Counted from the first letter of the stretch, positions 42,671-50,842 are shown. The stretch: DNA of 64,000 nucleotides from Streptomyces sp. AC1-42W (GCF_003248355.1 NZ_QKWY01000001.1:310001-374000), one strand, 5' to 3'. Translations and numbers: made by a program. Notes: generated from the letters alone by a model not told the origin.

Positions 42671-42705
42671 CCAGCAGTGTTGCAACGACCCCTCGAATTC
42701 GCCGT

Positions 42706-42720
42706 GACCGGGGCCTTTCT
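42706..42720. terminator. Right arm of the terminator split by IS30 copy 1
   Basis: GACCGGGGCCTTTCT (42706-42720) is the exact complement of 39565-39579. It lies 7 bp from the 3' end of the minus-strand tRNA-Gly, so it once served both flanking transcripts. Confidence 0.85.
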
Positions 42721-42726
42721 TTCAAG

Positions 42727-42797
42727 AGCGGGTGACGAGAATCGAACTCGCGCTCTGAGCTTGGGAAGCTCATGTTCTACCATTAAACTACACCCGC
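42727..42797 (-). tRNA. tRNA-Gly, anticodon CCC
   Basis: The minus strand folds as a 71-nt tRNA: acceptor GCGGGTG/CACCCGC, anticodon arm GAGC-TTCCCAA-GCTC with CCC at positions 34-36, and a TψC loop with GTTCGATTC. It reads GGG codons. CCA is not encoded. No integrase or partial duplicate of its 3' end is visible nearby. Confidence 0.93.
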
Positions 42798-42973
42798 GAA
42801 AAATTCGGACGCTCTTTTCGGGGAGCATCCTCGGACACTGTACCCCATCTCGATCGCGTCGCGTGGGCGGGAGTTGGGGGCGTAGCGTGGGTGGCGGAGT
42901 GCCGCGTGGAGCGGCGTCCCGTTCATCCCCTAATGTGGCGGTCTCGTCCACGTCTTGATGGGGAAGGGACTTG

Positions 42974-43147
42974 ATGGACTCCATGGAGCGCACCGTCGTC
43001 CGCTGTGCCGAAGGGCACGTTTTCGCTACCAGCACGTTTCCGATGCAGCAGCTCGGGGCAGGGCGCATCGGGCCCGGCCGACTGATCAGGTGTCCCCGAT
43101 GTGCGCGGTTGCGGCATGCCGTGCCCGTGGTGCTCGAGCGGCGGTAA
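42974..43147 (+). CDS. 57-residue zinc-ribbon-like protein
   Basis: The small protein starts MDSMERTVVRCAEGHVFATS and has RCAEGH near the N-terminus and IRCPRCARLRH near residue 42, giving a C-x3-H...C-x2-C arrangement that could bind one zinc. It has the look of a conserved Streptomyces small protein. ATG 42974 has GGGAAGGGA upstream. Its stop codon overlaps the left end of the IS5 element: the insertion at TA changed an original TAG into TAA without altering the product. Confidence 0.75.
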   Translation: MDSMERTVVRCAEGHVFATSTFPMQQLGAGRIGPGRLIRCPRCARLRHAVPVVLERR

Positions 43148-44024
43148 GGGTTGTCCCGTAACTGCTGGTCACGGGTGAGATGATCTTGGTGTGGCTGGTG
43201 TGATCACGGCGTCGGAGCCGTCCTGGATAGCCCCGTTCACCGGGCTGAGCCCGCGCGCTTTCGGGAAGCTGGTGTCCGTGCTGCGGCGCGAGGGTGCGGA
43301 CGCGGTCCGCAGGGGTCGGCCGTGGAGTCTTCCGCTGGAGGACCGGGCCTTGCTGGTCGCGGCGTACTGGCGCACAAACCTGACGATGCGGCAGCTCGCA
43401 CCGCTGTTCGGGGTGTCCAAGTCGGCAGCGGACCGGATTATTGATCACCTCGGGCCGATGCTCGCGCTCCAGCCCCGCAAGCGGTTCGCCAAGGACATCG
43501 TGCTCATCGTGGACGGCACCCTGGTCCCCACCCGCGACCACACCATCGCCGAGCAGTCGAAGAACTACCGGTACTCCACCAACCACCAGGTCGTCATCGA
43601 CGCCGACACCCGCCTGGTCGTCGTGGTCGGCCGGCCGCTCGCCGGGAACCGCAACGACTGCAAGGCATGGGAGGAATCCGGCGCCAAAGCCGCCGTCGGC
43701 AACACGCTGACGATCGCCGATGGCGGCTACCCGGGCACCGGACTCGTCATGCCCCATCGTCGACGAAAGGGCGAAGACCTGCCCGAGTGGAAACAGGCGC
43801 ACAACAAGTCCCACAAGCAGGTCCGGGCCCGCGTCGAGCACGTCTTCGCCCGCATGAAGACCTGGAAGATCCTCCGCGACTGCCGCCTTAAAGGCGACGG
43901 CATCCATCACGCCATGCTCGGCATCGCCCGGATGCACAACCTCGCCCTCGCCGGATAGGCCAGCGAGCCGTACGTCAGTCCGCCATGCCCGAGACGAGTC
44001 GAAGATCATTTACGGGACAGCCCT
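43147..44024 (+). mobile_element. IS5-family insertion sequence
   Basis: The 878-bp element has terminal inverted repeats AGGGTTGTCCCGTAA (43147-43161) and the complement of AGGGCTGTCCCGTAA at the right end (44010-44024), differing at one position. It is flanked by TA on each side (43145-43146, 44025-44026), which fits a 2-bp target duplication. Confidence 0.88.
43191..43958 (+). CDS. IS5 family transposase
   Basis: This 255-residue transposase has an N-terminal helix-turn-helix (LTMRQLAPLFGVSKSAADRI) and a compact DDE core: DIVLIVDGTLVPTRDH, TIADGGYPGTGLVMP, and KQVRARVEHVFARMKTWKIL with the catalytic Glu and the family R-x-x-x-E...R motif. It is encoded in a single frame without the frameshift seen in many IS5 members. 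GTG 43191 is chosen from a plausible upstream GGTGAGATGA region. Confidence 0.93.
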   Translation: MAGVITASEPSWIAPFTGLSPRAFGKLVSVLRREGADAVRRGRPWSLPLEDRALLVAAYWRTNLTMRQLAPLFGVSKSAADRIIDHLGPMLALQPRKRFAKDIVLIVDGTLVPTRDHTIAEQSKNYRYSTNHQVVIDADTRLVVVVGRPLAGNRNDCKAWEESGAKAAVGNTLTIADGGYPGTGLVMPHRRRKGEDLPEWKQAHNKSHKQVRARVEHVFARMKTWKILRDCRLKGDGIHHAMLGIARMHNLALAG

Positions 44025-44084
44025 TAGCCAGGCGGGTGACAGGCGCGCGGGCGGCCCGATGGGGGCGGGCCCGCGCGTTCTGCG

Positions 44085-44090
44085 TATCCT
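44085..44090 (+). promoter_or_regulatory. -10 box of a leaderless promoter for dcd
   Basis: TATCCT ends 6 nt before the GTG at 44097. It lies 60 bp beyond the right end of the IS5 element. Confidence 0.5.
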
Positions 44091-44096
44091 CGGTGG

Positions 44097-44672
44097 GTGC
44101 TTCTCTCAGACAAGGACATCCGCGCCGAGATCGACGCCGGACGCGTACGTATTGATCCATTCGACGCGTCGATGGTGCAGCCCTCGAGCATCGATGTGCG
44201 GCTCGACCGCTACTTCCGGGTGTTCGAGAACCACCGGTACCCGCACATCGACCCGGCCGTCGAACAGGTGGACCTCACCCGGACCGTCGAGCCGGAGGGG
44301 GACGACGCGTTCATCCTGCACCCCGGTGAGTTCGTGCTGGCGTCCACGTACGAGGTCATTTCACTGCCCAACGATCTCGCGTCCCGGCTGGAGGGCAAGA
44401 GTTCCCTCGGCCGGCTCGGGCTGGTCACGCATTCCACCGCCGGGTTCATCGACCCCGGTTTCTCCGGGCACGTGACCCTGGAGCTGTCGAATCTGGCGAC
44501 GCTGCCGATAAAGTTGTGGCCGGGAATGAAGATCGGCCAGCTATGCATGTTCCGGCTGAGTTCGCCTTCGGAGTTCCCTTACGGCTCCGAGCGGTACGGG
44601 TCGCGTTATCAGGGGCAGCGCGGTCCCACCGCTTCGCGCTCCTTCCTGAATTTCCACCGGACGCAGGTGTGA
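44097..44672 (+). CDS. dcd: dCTP deaminase
   Basis: This 191-residue cytoplasmic enzyme deaminates dCTP to dUTP for thymidylate synthesis. It has the dUTPase-like fold with [28 protein letters not shown], the nucleotide-binding [10 protein letters not shown] and the active site [19 protein letters not shown] containing the catalytic Glu, then [15 protein letters not shown] at the C-terminus. The length is normal. The GTG start has no ribosome site and a -10 box directly upstream, so the mRNA is probably leaderless. The phosphoribosyltransferase gene follows after 7 nt. Confidence 0.96.
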   Translation: MLLSDKDIRAEIDAGRVRIDPFDASMVQPSSIDVRLDRYFRVFENHRYPHIDPAVEQVDLTRTVEPEGDDAFILHPGEFVLASTYEVISLPNDLASRLEGKSSLGRLGLVTHSTAGFIDPGFSGHVTLELSNLATLPIKLWPGMKIGQLCMFRLSSPSEFPYGSERYGSRYQGQRGPTASRSFLNFHRTQV

Positions 44673-44679
44673 GGGCTCG

Positions 44680-45180
44680 ATGACTGACGATGTGCGGGAG
44701 AACCTGACGTACGACGGCTTCGGCCACGTCGTACGCGAGCTGGCGCAGACCGTGGCCGACGACGGGTACGAGCCGGACGTGGTGCTGAGCATCGCGCGCG
44801 GCGGGGTGTTCGTCGCGGGTGGTCTGGCGTACGCGCTGGACTGCAAGAACATCCACCTGGTGAACGTCGAGTTCTACACGGGTGTGGGCACCACGCTGGA
44901 AATGCCGGTCATGCTGGCGCCCGTGCCCAACGTCATCGACTTCTCGGACAAGAAGGTCCTGATCGCCGACGACGTCGCCGACACCGGCAAGACGCTCAAG
45001 CTGGTGCGCGACTTCTGCATCGACCATGTGGCCGAGGTGCGTTCCGCGGTCATCTACGAGAAGTCGCACTCGCTCGTGAAGTGCGAGTACGTGTGGAAGA
45101 AGACCGATCGCTGGATCAACTTCCCGTGGAGCGTGGAGAAGCCCGTCGTGCGGCGCAGTGGGCAGGTTCTCGACGCGTAA
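44680..45180 (+). CDS. Phosphoribosyltransferase family protein
   Basis: This 166-residue protein has a type I PRTase fold: VVLSIARGGVFVAGGLAYAL early and the PRPP loop KKVLIADDVADTGKTLKLV, then YEKSHSLVKCEYVW. It resembles the xanthine/hypoxanthine-type enzymes (Gpt/YdaR-like), which salvage purines, but the base cannot be assigned. ATG 44680 has GAGGG upstream. It is probably co-transcribed with dcd, which links both genes to nucleotide metabolism. A terminator after it is split by IS30 copy 2. Confidence 0.88.
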   Translation: MTDDVRENLTYDGFGHVVRELAQTVADDGYEPDVVLSIARGGVFVAGGLAYALDCKNIHLVNVEFYTGVGTTLEMPVMLAPVPNVIDFSDKKVLIADDVADTGKTLKLVRDFCIDHVAEVRSAVIYEKSHSLVKCEYVWKKTDRWINFPWSVEKPVVRRSGQVLDA

Positions 45181-45209
45181 CAGCGGCACGCACGGGCCTC
45201 ATGGCGTGT

Positions 45210-45222
45210 GAAAGGGCCCCGG
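45210..45222. terminator. Left arm of a terminator split by IS30 copy 2
   Basis: GAAAGGGCCCCGG (45210-45222) is the exact complement of 46571-46583. Together they would form a 13-bp bidirectional terminator between the phosphoribosyltransferase gene and the convergent Yip1-like gene. Confidence 0.85.
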
Positions 45223-45227
45223 CAGCG

Positions 45228-46565
45228 CTTCAGTTCTAGTGGTCGTTGCAACACCCCAGCTCAAGGGGTGTCATGGACTTCGAAATCCGCAAGGACAGGA
45301 ACCGGCAGGGGCGCAAGCCGTTGACCCGGGAACGGGCCGCATACTTCCAGCTCATGGAGCAGGGTTACAGCACCCGGGAAGCGGCCCGGATCGTCGGCAT
45401 CGACCGCCGCACGGGCAAGAAGTGGCGCAACGGTCACAAGAGGGGCCGCAAGGCAGTTCCTCCGATCTACCCGCAGCACGGGCACGGGTCCGTGGCTGCG
45501 GGAGATCTGGAGGCGCCGTCTTGCGGCCCCTCGCGGTTTCTCCAGGAGCGCGACCGCATCCACATTGCCGACCGGCTGCGCGAGAGGGCGTCCATCCGGC
45601 AGATCGCCGCCGAGCTGGGCCGCAGCCCGTCCACCATCAGCCGCGAGATACGCCGCAACCGGCGGACCATGCCCAAGGGAGGCTGGTACTACCGGCCTCA
45701 CACCGCCCAGGCCCGCGCGGACGCCCGCCGGCCCCGCCCGAAGACCGGCAAGATCGGCCACAACCCCGAACTGCGGGACTTCATCCAGGACCACCTCACG
45801 ATGCGGTGGAGCCCTGAGCAGATCTGCCAGGCTCTGCGGGCACGCTTCCCCGACCGGCCGGAGATGCACGTGACCCACGAGACGATCTACCAGGCCCTCT
45901 ACGTCCAGGGCCGCGGAGAACTCCGCCGGGAGCTGACCAAGTCCCTGCGCACGGGCCGGGCCCGCCGGCGTCCGCGGCGCCAGGCCCACAAGCGCACCTC
46001 CCGCCCCATCAAGGACATGGTCCTGATCAGTGAACGCCCTGCCGAAGCCGCTGACAGGGCCGTCCCCGGTCACTGGGAAGGCGACCTCATCATCGGCAAG
46101 GACGGCCGCTCCGCCATCGGCACCCTCGTCGAGCGGGCCACCCGCTACGTGATGCTCGTGCACCTGCCGATCGGGCACAGTGCTGTCGCGACCCGCAACG
46201 CGCTCGCCGCCACTGTCCAGGCCCTGCCGCCGCATCTATGGCGTTCCCTGACCTGGGACCAGGGCTCGGAGATGGCCGCCCACAAAGCCTTCACCGTGGC
46301 CACGAACATCCCCGTCTACTTCTGCGACCCGGCCAGTCCCTGGCAGCGGGGATCGAACGAGAACACCAACGGCCTGCTGCGGCAGTACTTCCCCAAGGGC
46401 ACCGACCTGAGCGCTCACACCCCCGACCACCTGGAGCTCGTGGCCGCCGAACTCAACAGCCGCCCACGCAAAACGCTCGGCTGGGAAACCCCAGCCGAGC
46501 GCCTCGCTAAGCTACTGGACCTAGCCAGCTGACCAGCAGTGTTGCAACGACCCCTCGAATTCGCC
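45228..46565 (+). mobile_element. IS30-family element, copy 2, intact
   Basis: The element is about 1.34 kb with imperfect 26-bp terminal repeats sharing GGTCGTTGCAACAC. The shared outer limits were set by comparison with copy 1: both begin near GCTTCAGTTC and end near GAATTCGCC, then the flanks diverge. It is inserted in the loop of a terminator. Confidence 0.88.
45273..46532 (+). CDS. IS30 family transposase, copy 2
   Basis: The 419-residue protein is identical to copy 1 and has the same DDE residues (GDLIIG, TWDQGSE, GSNENTNG). Both ends of this copy are intact, so it is the copy able to transpose and could also act on the broken one. ATG 45273 is chosen by identity with copy 1; a frame open from 45246 extends into the terminal repeat. 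Confidence 0.95.
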   Translation: MDFEIRKDRNRQGRKPLTRERAAYFQLMEQGYSTREAARIVGIDRRTGKKWRNGHKRGRKAVPPIYPQHGHGSVAAGDLEAPSCGPSRFLQERDRIHIADRLRERASIRQIAAELGRSPSTISREIRRNRRTMPKGGWYYRPHTAQARADARRPRPKTGKIGHNPELRDFIQDHLTMRWSPEQICQALRARFPDRPEMHVTHETIYQALYVQGRGELRRELTKSLRTGRARRRPRRQAHKRTSRPIKDMVLISERPAEAADRAVPGHWEGDLIIGKDGRSAIGTLVERATRYVMLVHLPIGHSAVATRNALAATVQALPPHLWRSLTWDQGSEMAAHKAFTVATNIPVYFCDPASPWQRGSNENTNGLLRQYFPKGTDLSAHTPDHLELVAAELNSRPRKTLGWETPAERLAKLLDLAS

Positions 46566-46570
46566 ATTCC

Positions 46571-46583
46571 CCGGGGCCCTTTC
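46571..46583. terminator. Right arm of the terminator split by IS30 copy 2
   Basis: CCGGGGCCCTTTC (46571-46583), the exact complement of 45210-45222, lies 25 bp from the end of the Yip1-like gene. Confidence 0.85.
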
Positions 46584-46608
46584 GCGTACGCGTCGTGCGC
46601 CGGTGTCG

Positions 46609-47604
46609 TCAGATCGTGCCGAGCTTCAGGATCGACACCAGGGCCAGCAGCTGGATCGCCGACGCGCCCAGCGCCTTCGGCCACGGCAGGTCGTGCGACT
46701 TGCTCACCATCGAGGTCAGCAGCGCCGCCGCGGCCAGCCAGGTGACCCAGCCGAGTATGACGACCAGCGAGTTCTCGCCGCCCAGGAACATCGCGAAGAC
46801 CAGGCGCGGCACGTCCGTGATGGACATGATCAGCATGGACAGGCCCACCGTCGGCTGCCAGGAGCCGTCGCCGCCGAGCTGGCGGGCCAGCGTGTGCGTG
46901 ACCGCGCCCAGCACCAGGCCGCCGAGCACGAAGCAGACGCCCGTGATGATGACGAAGGGGACGGCGCTGGAGACCGGGGCGTGGATCGCGTCCTCGCGGG
47001 CCTGGTCGAAGCCGAAGAGGGCCAGCAGGCCGTAGAGGAACGTCACGGTCAGGGCCGGGCCCCAGACCGCGTAGTCGCGCATCTGCCAGAACGTCGGGCC
47101 CGGGCGCGTCACGATGCCGGTGAGCAGCTGCTTCCAGTGCAGGCGCGGCCCCATCGGCGCGGCGGGCGCGTGGCCGGCCCGGTAGGCGTTGCCGTCGCTG
47201 TACGGCTCCTCGTCGATGCGGAACGCCTGCGTGTGGCCGGGGTTGTTCGCGTACGGGTCGCCGGGGTTCGGCCCCTGCGGGTACGGGTAGGGGGCCGGTT
47301 CGCCGAAGTACTCCGGCTCGTCCGGGCCGCCGGCGTAACCGCCCTGGTGCCCGGAGTTCCCGTAGTGCCCGCCGCCGTGTCCGGGGCCGCCGTGTCCGGG
47401 GCCCCCGTGTCCGGGACCGCCGGGTCCGGGCCCTCCCTGGTAGCCCGGTCCGCCGGGCTGCGGCCCGCCCGTGGGCGGCCACGGCTGCTGTCCGTACGGC
47501 GGCTGCGGTGCCGCCTGGTTGCCGTACGGCTGCTGCCGCGGTTGCTGTTGCCCTTGCTGCGGGGTGCGGTTGTCCCGGCCGCGTCCGATCCTGAATCCAG
47601 CCAC
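46609..47604 (-). CDS. Yip1-family integral membrane protein with Pro/Gly/Gln-rich N-terminus
   Basis: This 331-residue protein has a disordered N-terminal half rich in Gln, Pro and Gly, including a GGPGH repeat (three tandem copies, encoded by 15-bp units), and a membrane domain with five to six helices in residues 165-331 (FVIITGVCFVLGGLVLGAV, LVVILGWVTWLAAAALLTS). The pattern matches bacterial Yip1/DUF1282 proteins, whose role is unknown. The GTG at 47604 has no ribosome site; TACGTT lies 7 nt upstream, so the mRNA is probably leaderless. It is convergent with the phosphoribosyltransferase gene. Confidence 0.8.
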   Translation of the reverse strand: MAGFRIGRGRDNRTPQQGQQQPRQQPYGNQAAPQPPYGQQPWPPTGGPQPGGPGYQGGPGPGGPGHGGPGHGGPGHGGGHYGNSGHQGGYAGGPDEPEYFGEPAPYPYPQGPNPGDPYANNPGHTQAFRIDEEPYSDGNAYRAGHAPAAPMGPRLHWKQLLTGIVTRPGPTFWQMRDYAVWGPALTVTFLYGLLALFGFDQAREDAIHAPVSSAVPFVIITGVCFVLGGLVLGAVTHTLARQLGGDGSWQPTVGLSMLIMSITDVPRLVFAMFLGGENSLVVILGWVTWLAAAALLTSMVSKSHDLPWPKALGASAIQLLALVSILKLGTI

Positions 47605-47611
47605 GTTGTCG

Positions 47612-47617
47612 AACGTA
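47612..47617 (-). promoter_or_regulatory. -10 box of a leaderless promoter for the Yip1-like gene
   Basis: On the minus strand TACGTT lies 7 nt before the GTG at 47604. Confidence 0.45.
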
Positions 47618-47765
47618 CCCGGTTCGCCGGGGGCGGGGGCCCGGGGCCGGGGAAGTACCGGCCTTTGACGCGTAGATGTGACATCCCCTAGGGGACCCCC
47701 ATGGGGCTGTCCCCCGTACCGGGCCGTACCGGGCCGACCGCCCCCGTGCCGGGCCGGGAAAGGCG

Positions 47766-47806
47766 GAAGCGGCCGGTCCTGCCCCCGAGGCAGGTCCGGC
47801 CGCTTC
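47766..47806. terminator. Terminator after the EtfD-like gene
   Basis: GAAGCGGCCGG-T-CCTGCC (47766-47783) pairs with GGCAGG-T-CCGGCCGCTTC (47789-47806): 17 pairs with one T-T mismatch and a 5-nt loop, 37 nt after the stop on the minus strand. Confidence 0.85.
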
Positions 47807-47842
47807 ATCGCGCCGCGGCGCGGTCCGTTTCGCTCAGCGCGC

Positions 47843-50125
47843 CTACTTCGCCGGTTCCGGCTCCGGCTCGTCCGCCGACTCCGCCTCGCCCGCCGGGTCG
47901 GCCGGGGTCTTCACGGAGTCGAGCAGCAACTGGGACACGTCCACCACCTGGACGGACTCCTTCGCCTTGCCCTCGTTCTTCTTGCCGTTGACCGAGTCGG
48001 TCAGCATGACGAGGCAGAACGGGCAGGCCGTGGAGACGATGTCCGGGTCGATGGCGAGGGCTTCGTCGACGCGCTCGTTGTTGATGCGCTTGCCGATCCG
48101 CTCCTCCATCCACATCCGGGCCCCGCCGGCGCCGCAGCAGAAGCCGCGCTCCTTGTGGCGGTGCATCTCCTCGTTCCGCAGACCCGGGACCTTGGCGATG
48201 ATCTCGCGCGGGGGCGTGTAGATCTTGTTGTGCCGGCCCAGGTAGCAGGGGTCGTGGTACGTGATCAGGCCCTCGACCGGGGTCACCGGGATCAGCCTGC
48301 CCTCGTCCACGAGGTGCTGGAGCAGCTGCGTGTGGTGGATGACCTCGTACTCGCCGCCGAGCTGCGGGTACTCGTTGGCGATGGTGTTGAAGCAGTGCGG
48401 GCAGGTCGCGACGATCTTCTTCGCGGCCTTGGCCTTCTTCGTCGAGTCGTCCACGCCCCCGTCCTCGTTGAGGGACTCGCCGAAGGCCATGTTCAGCATC
48501 GCGACGTTCTCCGCGCCGAGCTGCTGGAACAGCGGCTCGTTGCCGAGCCGGCGGGCCGAGTCGCCGGTGCACTTCTCGTCGCCGCCCATGATCGCGAACT
48601 TGACGCCCGCGATGTGCAGCAGCTCCGCGAAGGCCTTGGTGGTCTTCTTGGCGCGGTCCTCCAGGGCGCCGGCGCAGCCGACCCAGTAGAGGTAGTCGAC
48701 CTCGGTGAGGTCCTCGACGTCCTTGCCGACGATCGGAACCTCGAAGTCCACCTCCTTGGTCCACTCGACGCGCTGCTTCTTGGCGAGCCCCCAGGGGTTG
48801 CCCTTCTTCTCCAGGTTCTTGAGCATGGTCCCCGCCTCGGACGGGAACGCCGACTCGATCATCACCTGGTAGCGGCGCATGTCGACGATGTGGTCGATGT
48901 GCTCGATGTCGACCGGGCACTGCTCCACGCACGCACCGCAGGTGGTGCAGGACCACAGGACGTCCGGGTCGATGACGCCGTTCTCCTCGACCGTGCCGAT
49001 CAGCGGGCGCTCGGCCTCGGCGAGGGCGGACGCGGGCACGTCCTTCAGCTGCTCGGCGGTCGCCTTCTCCTCGCCCTCCATGTCCTTGCCGCCGCCGGCC
49101 AGCAGGTACGGGGCCTTGGCGTGCGCGTGGTCGCGAAGGGACATGATCAGGAGCTTCGGCGAGAGCGGCTTGCCGGTGTTCCAGGCGGGGCACTGCGACT
49201 GGCAGCGGCCGCACTCGGTGCAGGTGGAGAAGTCGAGGATGCCCTTCCAGGAGAACTGCTCGACCTGGGAGACGCCGAAGACGGCGTCGTCGGCCGGGTC
49301 CTCCCAGTCGATCTCCTTGCCGCCCGTGGTCATCGGCTGCAGCGCGCCCAGCGCGACCGCGCCGTCGGCGTTCCGCTTGAACCAGATGTTCGGGAAGCCG
49401 AGGAAGCGGTGCCAGGCGACACCCATGTTGGTGTTGAGCGAGACGGTGATCATCCAGATCAGCGAGGTGCCGATCTTGATCATCGCGACGAAGTAGATGA
49501 GGTTCTGCAGCGTGCCGAGGGCCAGCCCCTTGAAGGCGAGGACCAGCGGGTACGACACGAAGTACGCGGCCTCGTAGCCGTCGACGTGGTGGATCGCGCC
49601 TTCCAGCCCGCGCAGGGTCAGGATCGCGAGGCCGATGACGAGGATGACGTATTCGACGAAGTACGCCTGCCACGCGACCGAGCCCGTGAAGCGGGACTTG
49701 CGGCCGGCGCGGGAGGGCAGGTTCAGCAGCCGGATGGCGATCAGCACCAGAATGCCGACCGTCGTCATCAGGCCGATGAACTCGACGTACAGCTCGAACG
49801 GCAGCCAGCCGCCGATGATCGGCAGCACCCAGTCGGCCTGGAAGAGCTGCCCGTACGCCTGGAGCAGCGTCGGCGGCAGGGTCAGGAAGCCGATGGCGAC
49901 GAACCAGTGCGCGAAGCCGACGATCCCCCACCGGTTCATCCGGGTGTGGCCGAGGAATTCCCTGACCAGGGTGATCGTGCGCTGCTTCGGATTGTCGGTA
50001 CGGCTGCCGGCCGGAACCGGCTGTCCGAGCGTGACGAACCGGTAGATCTGCGCGACGGCTCGGGCGATGAGCGCAACGCCGACCACGGTCAGCACCAGCG
50101 ACACGATGATCGCGGCGAGTTGCAT
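47843..50125 (-). CDS. Membrane Fe-S oxidoreductase, EtfD-like (CCG-domain protein)
   Basis: This 760-residue protein has about five to six membrane helices in residues 1-235, two ferredoxin-type 4Fe-4S motifs (Cys302/305/308/312 in CTECGRCQSQC; Cys393/396/399/403 in CTTCGACVEQC), and two CCG domains (VGCAGALEDR with CPHCFNT; CYLGRHN, ERGFCCGAGGARMWMEE, CPFCLVM). This is the arrangement of HdrD/GlpC-type proteins and of mycobacterial EtfD (Rv0338c), which takes electrons from electron-transfer flavoprotein during fatty-acid oxidation and passes them to the quinone pool. Rv0338c also lies close to dnaK in M. tuberculosis. ATG 50125 has GAGGAGC upstream. A C-terminal acidic tail follows. Confidence 0.85.
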   Translation of the reverse strand: MQLAAIIVSLVLTVVGVALIARAVAQIYRFVTLGQPVPAGSRTDNPKQRTITLVREFLGHTRMNRWGIVGFAHWFVAIGFLTLPPTLLQAYGQLFQADWVLPIIGGWLPFELYVEFIGLMTTVGILVLIAIRLLNLPSRAGRKSRFTGSVAWQAYFVEYVILVIGLAILTLRGLEGAIHHVDGYEAAYFVSYPLVLAFKGLALGTLQNLIYFVAMIKIGTSLIWMITVSLNTNMGVAWHRFLGFPNIWFKRNADGAVALGALQPMTTGGKEIDWEDPADDAVFGVSQVEQFSWKGILDFSTCTECGRCQSQCPAWNTGKPLSPKLLIMSLRDHAHAKAPYLLAGGGKDMEGEEKATAEQLKDVPASALAEAERPLIGTVEENGVIDPDVLWSCTTCGACVEQCPVDIEHIDHIVDMRRYQVMIESAFPSEAGTMLKNLEKKGNPWGLAKKQRVEWTKEVDFEVPIVGKDVEDLTEVDYLYWVGCAGALEDRAKKTTKAFAELLHIAGVKFAIMGGDEKCTGDSARRLGNEPLFQQLGAENVAMLNMAFGESLNEDGGVDDSTKKAKAAKKIVATCPHCFNTIANEYPQLGGEYEVIHHTQLLQHLVDEGRLIPVTPVEGLITYHDPCYLGRHNKIYTPPREIIAKVPGLRNEEMHRHKERGFCCGAGGARMWMEERIGKRINNERVDEALAIDPDIVSTACPFCLVMLTDSVNGKKNEGKAKESVQVVDVSQLLLDSVKTPADPAGEAESADEPEPEPAK

Positions 50126-50168
50126 TGGGGGCTCCTCGGGCCTGCGAGGGTGGGATCGATCCAGTGTC

Positions 50169-50180
50169 TACTAGCGAGTA
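50169..50180. promoter_or_regulatory. Near-palindrome upstream of the EtfD-like gene
   Basis: TACTAGCGAGTA matches its own complement at 10 of 12 positions and lies 44 bp before the start codon, a position suited to a TetR-type repressor. The assignment is speculative. Confidence 0.35.
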
Positions 50181-50239
50181 CAGCGTCTTCCAGTAACCAC
50201 GTGGACTACGAGTATCGCTACTACTAAGCAGTAACTTAA

Positions 50240-50842
50240 TCAGTCCGGGCCGACACTACCCACTTCTTCCGCCGTCCTGTAGCCGGGCAGGCGGTGATCT
50301 GTGTCGCTCAGGCGTGCCTTGCCGCCCCGTCGCAGGGCTTGCGCCGCCCCGCGCAGGGGTACGCGGACGGCCTCGGCGAGCACCGCCAGGTCGAGGCGGA
50401 GGCTCTGGTGCTCGGCGTAGTGCTGGTCGAGCAGTTCCGCCTCGTCCCACGGCATCGGCGAGCGGCGCCGCACCTGGGCGAGGCCGGTGAGGCCGGGTTT
50501 CACCGCCGTCCGCCAGGGGAACGCGCCGCCTGCCGCGTTGCGTACGTCGCCGGGGGCGAGCGGCTCCGGCCCTACGAGGCTCAGCTCGCCCCGTACCACG
50601 TGGTGCAGCCGCGAAACCGCGTCCAGCCCGAGCCGCCGGGTGTTCAGCGAGCGCAGGACGAAGGGGGCGCCGTGCAGCCCGGTGCGCGGGGAGCGCGTCG
50701 TGGGGCGGCGGCCCCGTACGGCGAGGGCCAGGGCGGCGGCGGCCAGCGCGGGGGCGGCGAGGAGCAGCAGGACCGCGCCGAGAGTCAGGTCGAGGGGGCG
50801 CTTCCAGCGTCCCTGGGTACGGGGCCGTCCCTGTGTACGCAT
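50240..50842 (-). CDS. Bacterial sugar transferase (initiating glycosyltransferase type)
   Basis: This 200-residue protein has one N-terminal membrane helix (LDLTLGAVLLLLAAPALAA) preceded by KRPLD, and the catalytic domain of the WcaJ/WbaP/Bac_transf family: HHVVRGELSLVGPEPL, VKPGLTGLAQV and a C-terminal LDLAVLAEAV. Such enzymes attach the first sugar phosphate to undecaprenyl phosphate. It is short for the family and some usual residues in the central part are altered, so activity is uncertain. I use ATG 50842 (AGGTG 6 nt upstream); GTG 50851 is possible. It is divergent from dnaK. Confidence 0.78.
   Translation of the reverse strand: MRTQGRPRTQGRWKRPLDLTLGAVLLLLAAPALAAAALALAVRGRRPTTRSPRTGLHGAPFVLRSLNTRRLGLDAVSRLHHVVRGELSLVGPEPLAPGDVRNAAGGAFPWRTAVKPGLTGLAQVRRRSPMPWDEAELLDQHYAEHQSLRLDLAVLAEAVRVPLRGAAQALRRGGKARLSDTDHRLPGYRTAEEVGSVGPD

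Larger units (their letters stand above)
39584..42703 (+). mobile_element. IS30-family element, copy 1, with a nested IS1634-type element in its left end
   Basis: Without the nested insertion the element would be about 1.34 kb, like copy 2. The left 26-bp terminal repeat is cut after TTCAGTTCTAGT; the rest resumes at 41379. The right end is near 42703. The transposase is identical in protein sequence to copy 2. The element lies in the loop of a terminator. Its left end is disrupted, so it should not move by itself. Confidence 0.85.

Noticed and set aside
42727..42797. tRNA-Gly as an attachment site for an integrated element
   Set aside because: No integrase gene and no partial copy of the tRNA 3' end were seen; the nearby mobile DNA is only IS elements placed in terminators or a stop codon.
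39584..46565. Composite transposon formed by the two IS30 copies in the same orientation around tRNA-Gly, IS5 and dcd
   Set aside because: Each copy is flanked by its own matching terminator arms, which shows two independent insertions rather than mobilisation of the segment between them.
47367..47430. 15-bp repeats in the Yip1-like gene as a regulatory repeat
   Set aside because: They encode the GGPGH repeat of the disordered tail, which is common in such proteins.
47678..50227. Very long plus-strand open frame opposite the EtfD-like gene
   Set aside because: It is an antisense shadow of a GC-rich gene: low-complexity His/Arg/Leu/Val composition, no motif, no start signal.
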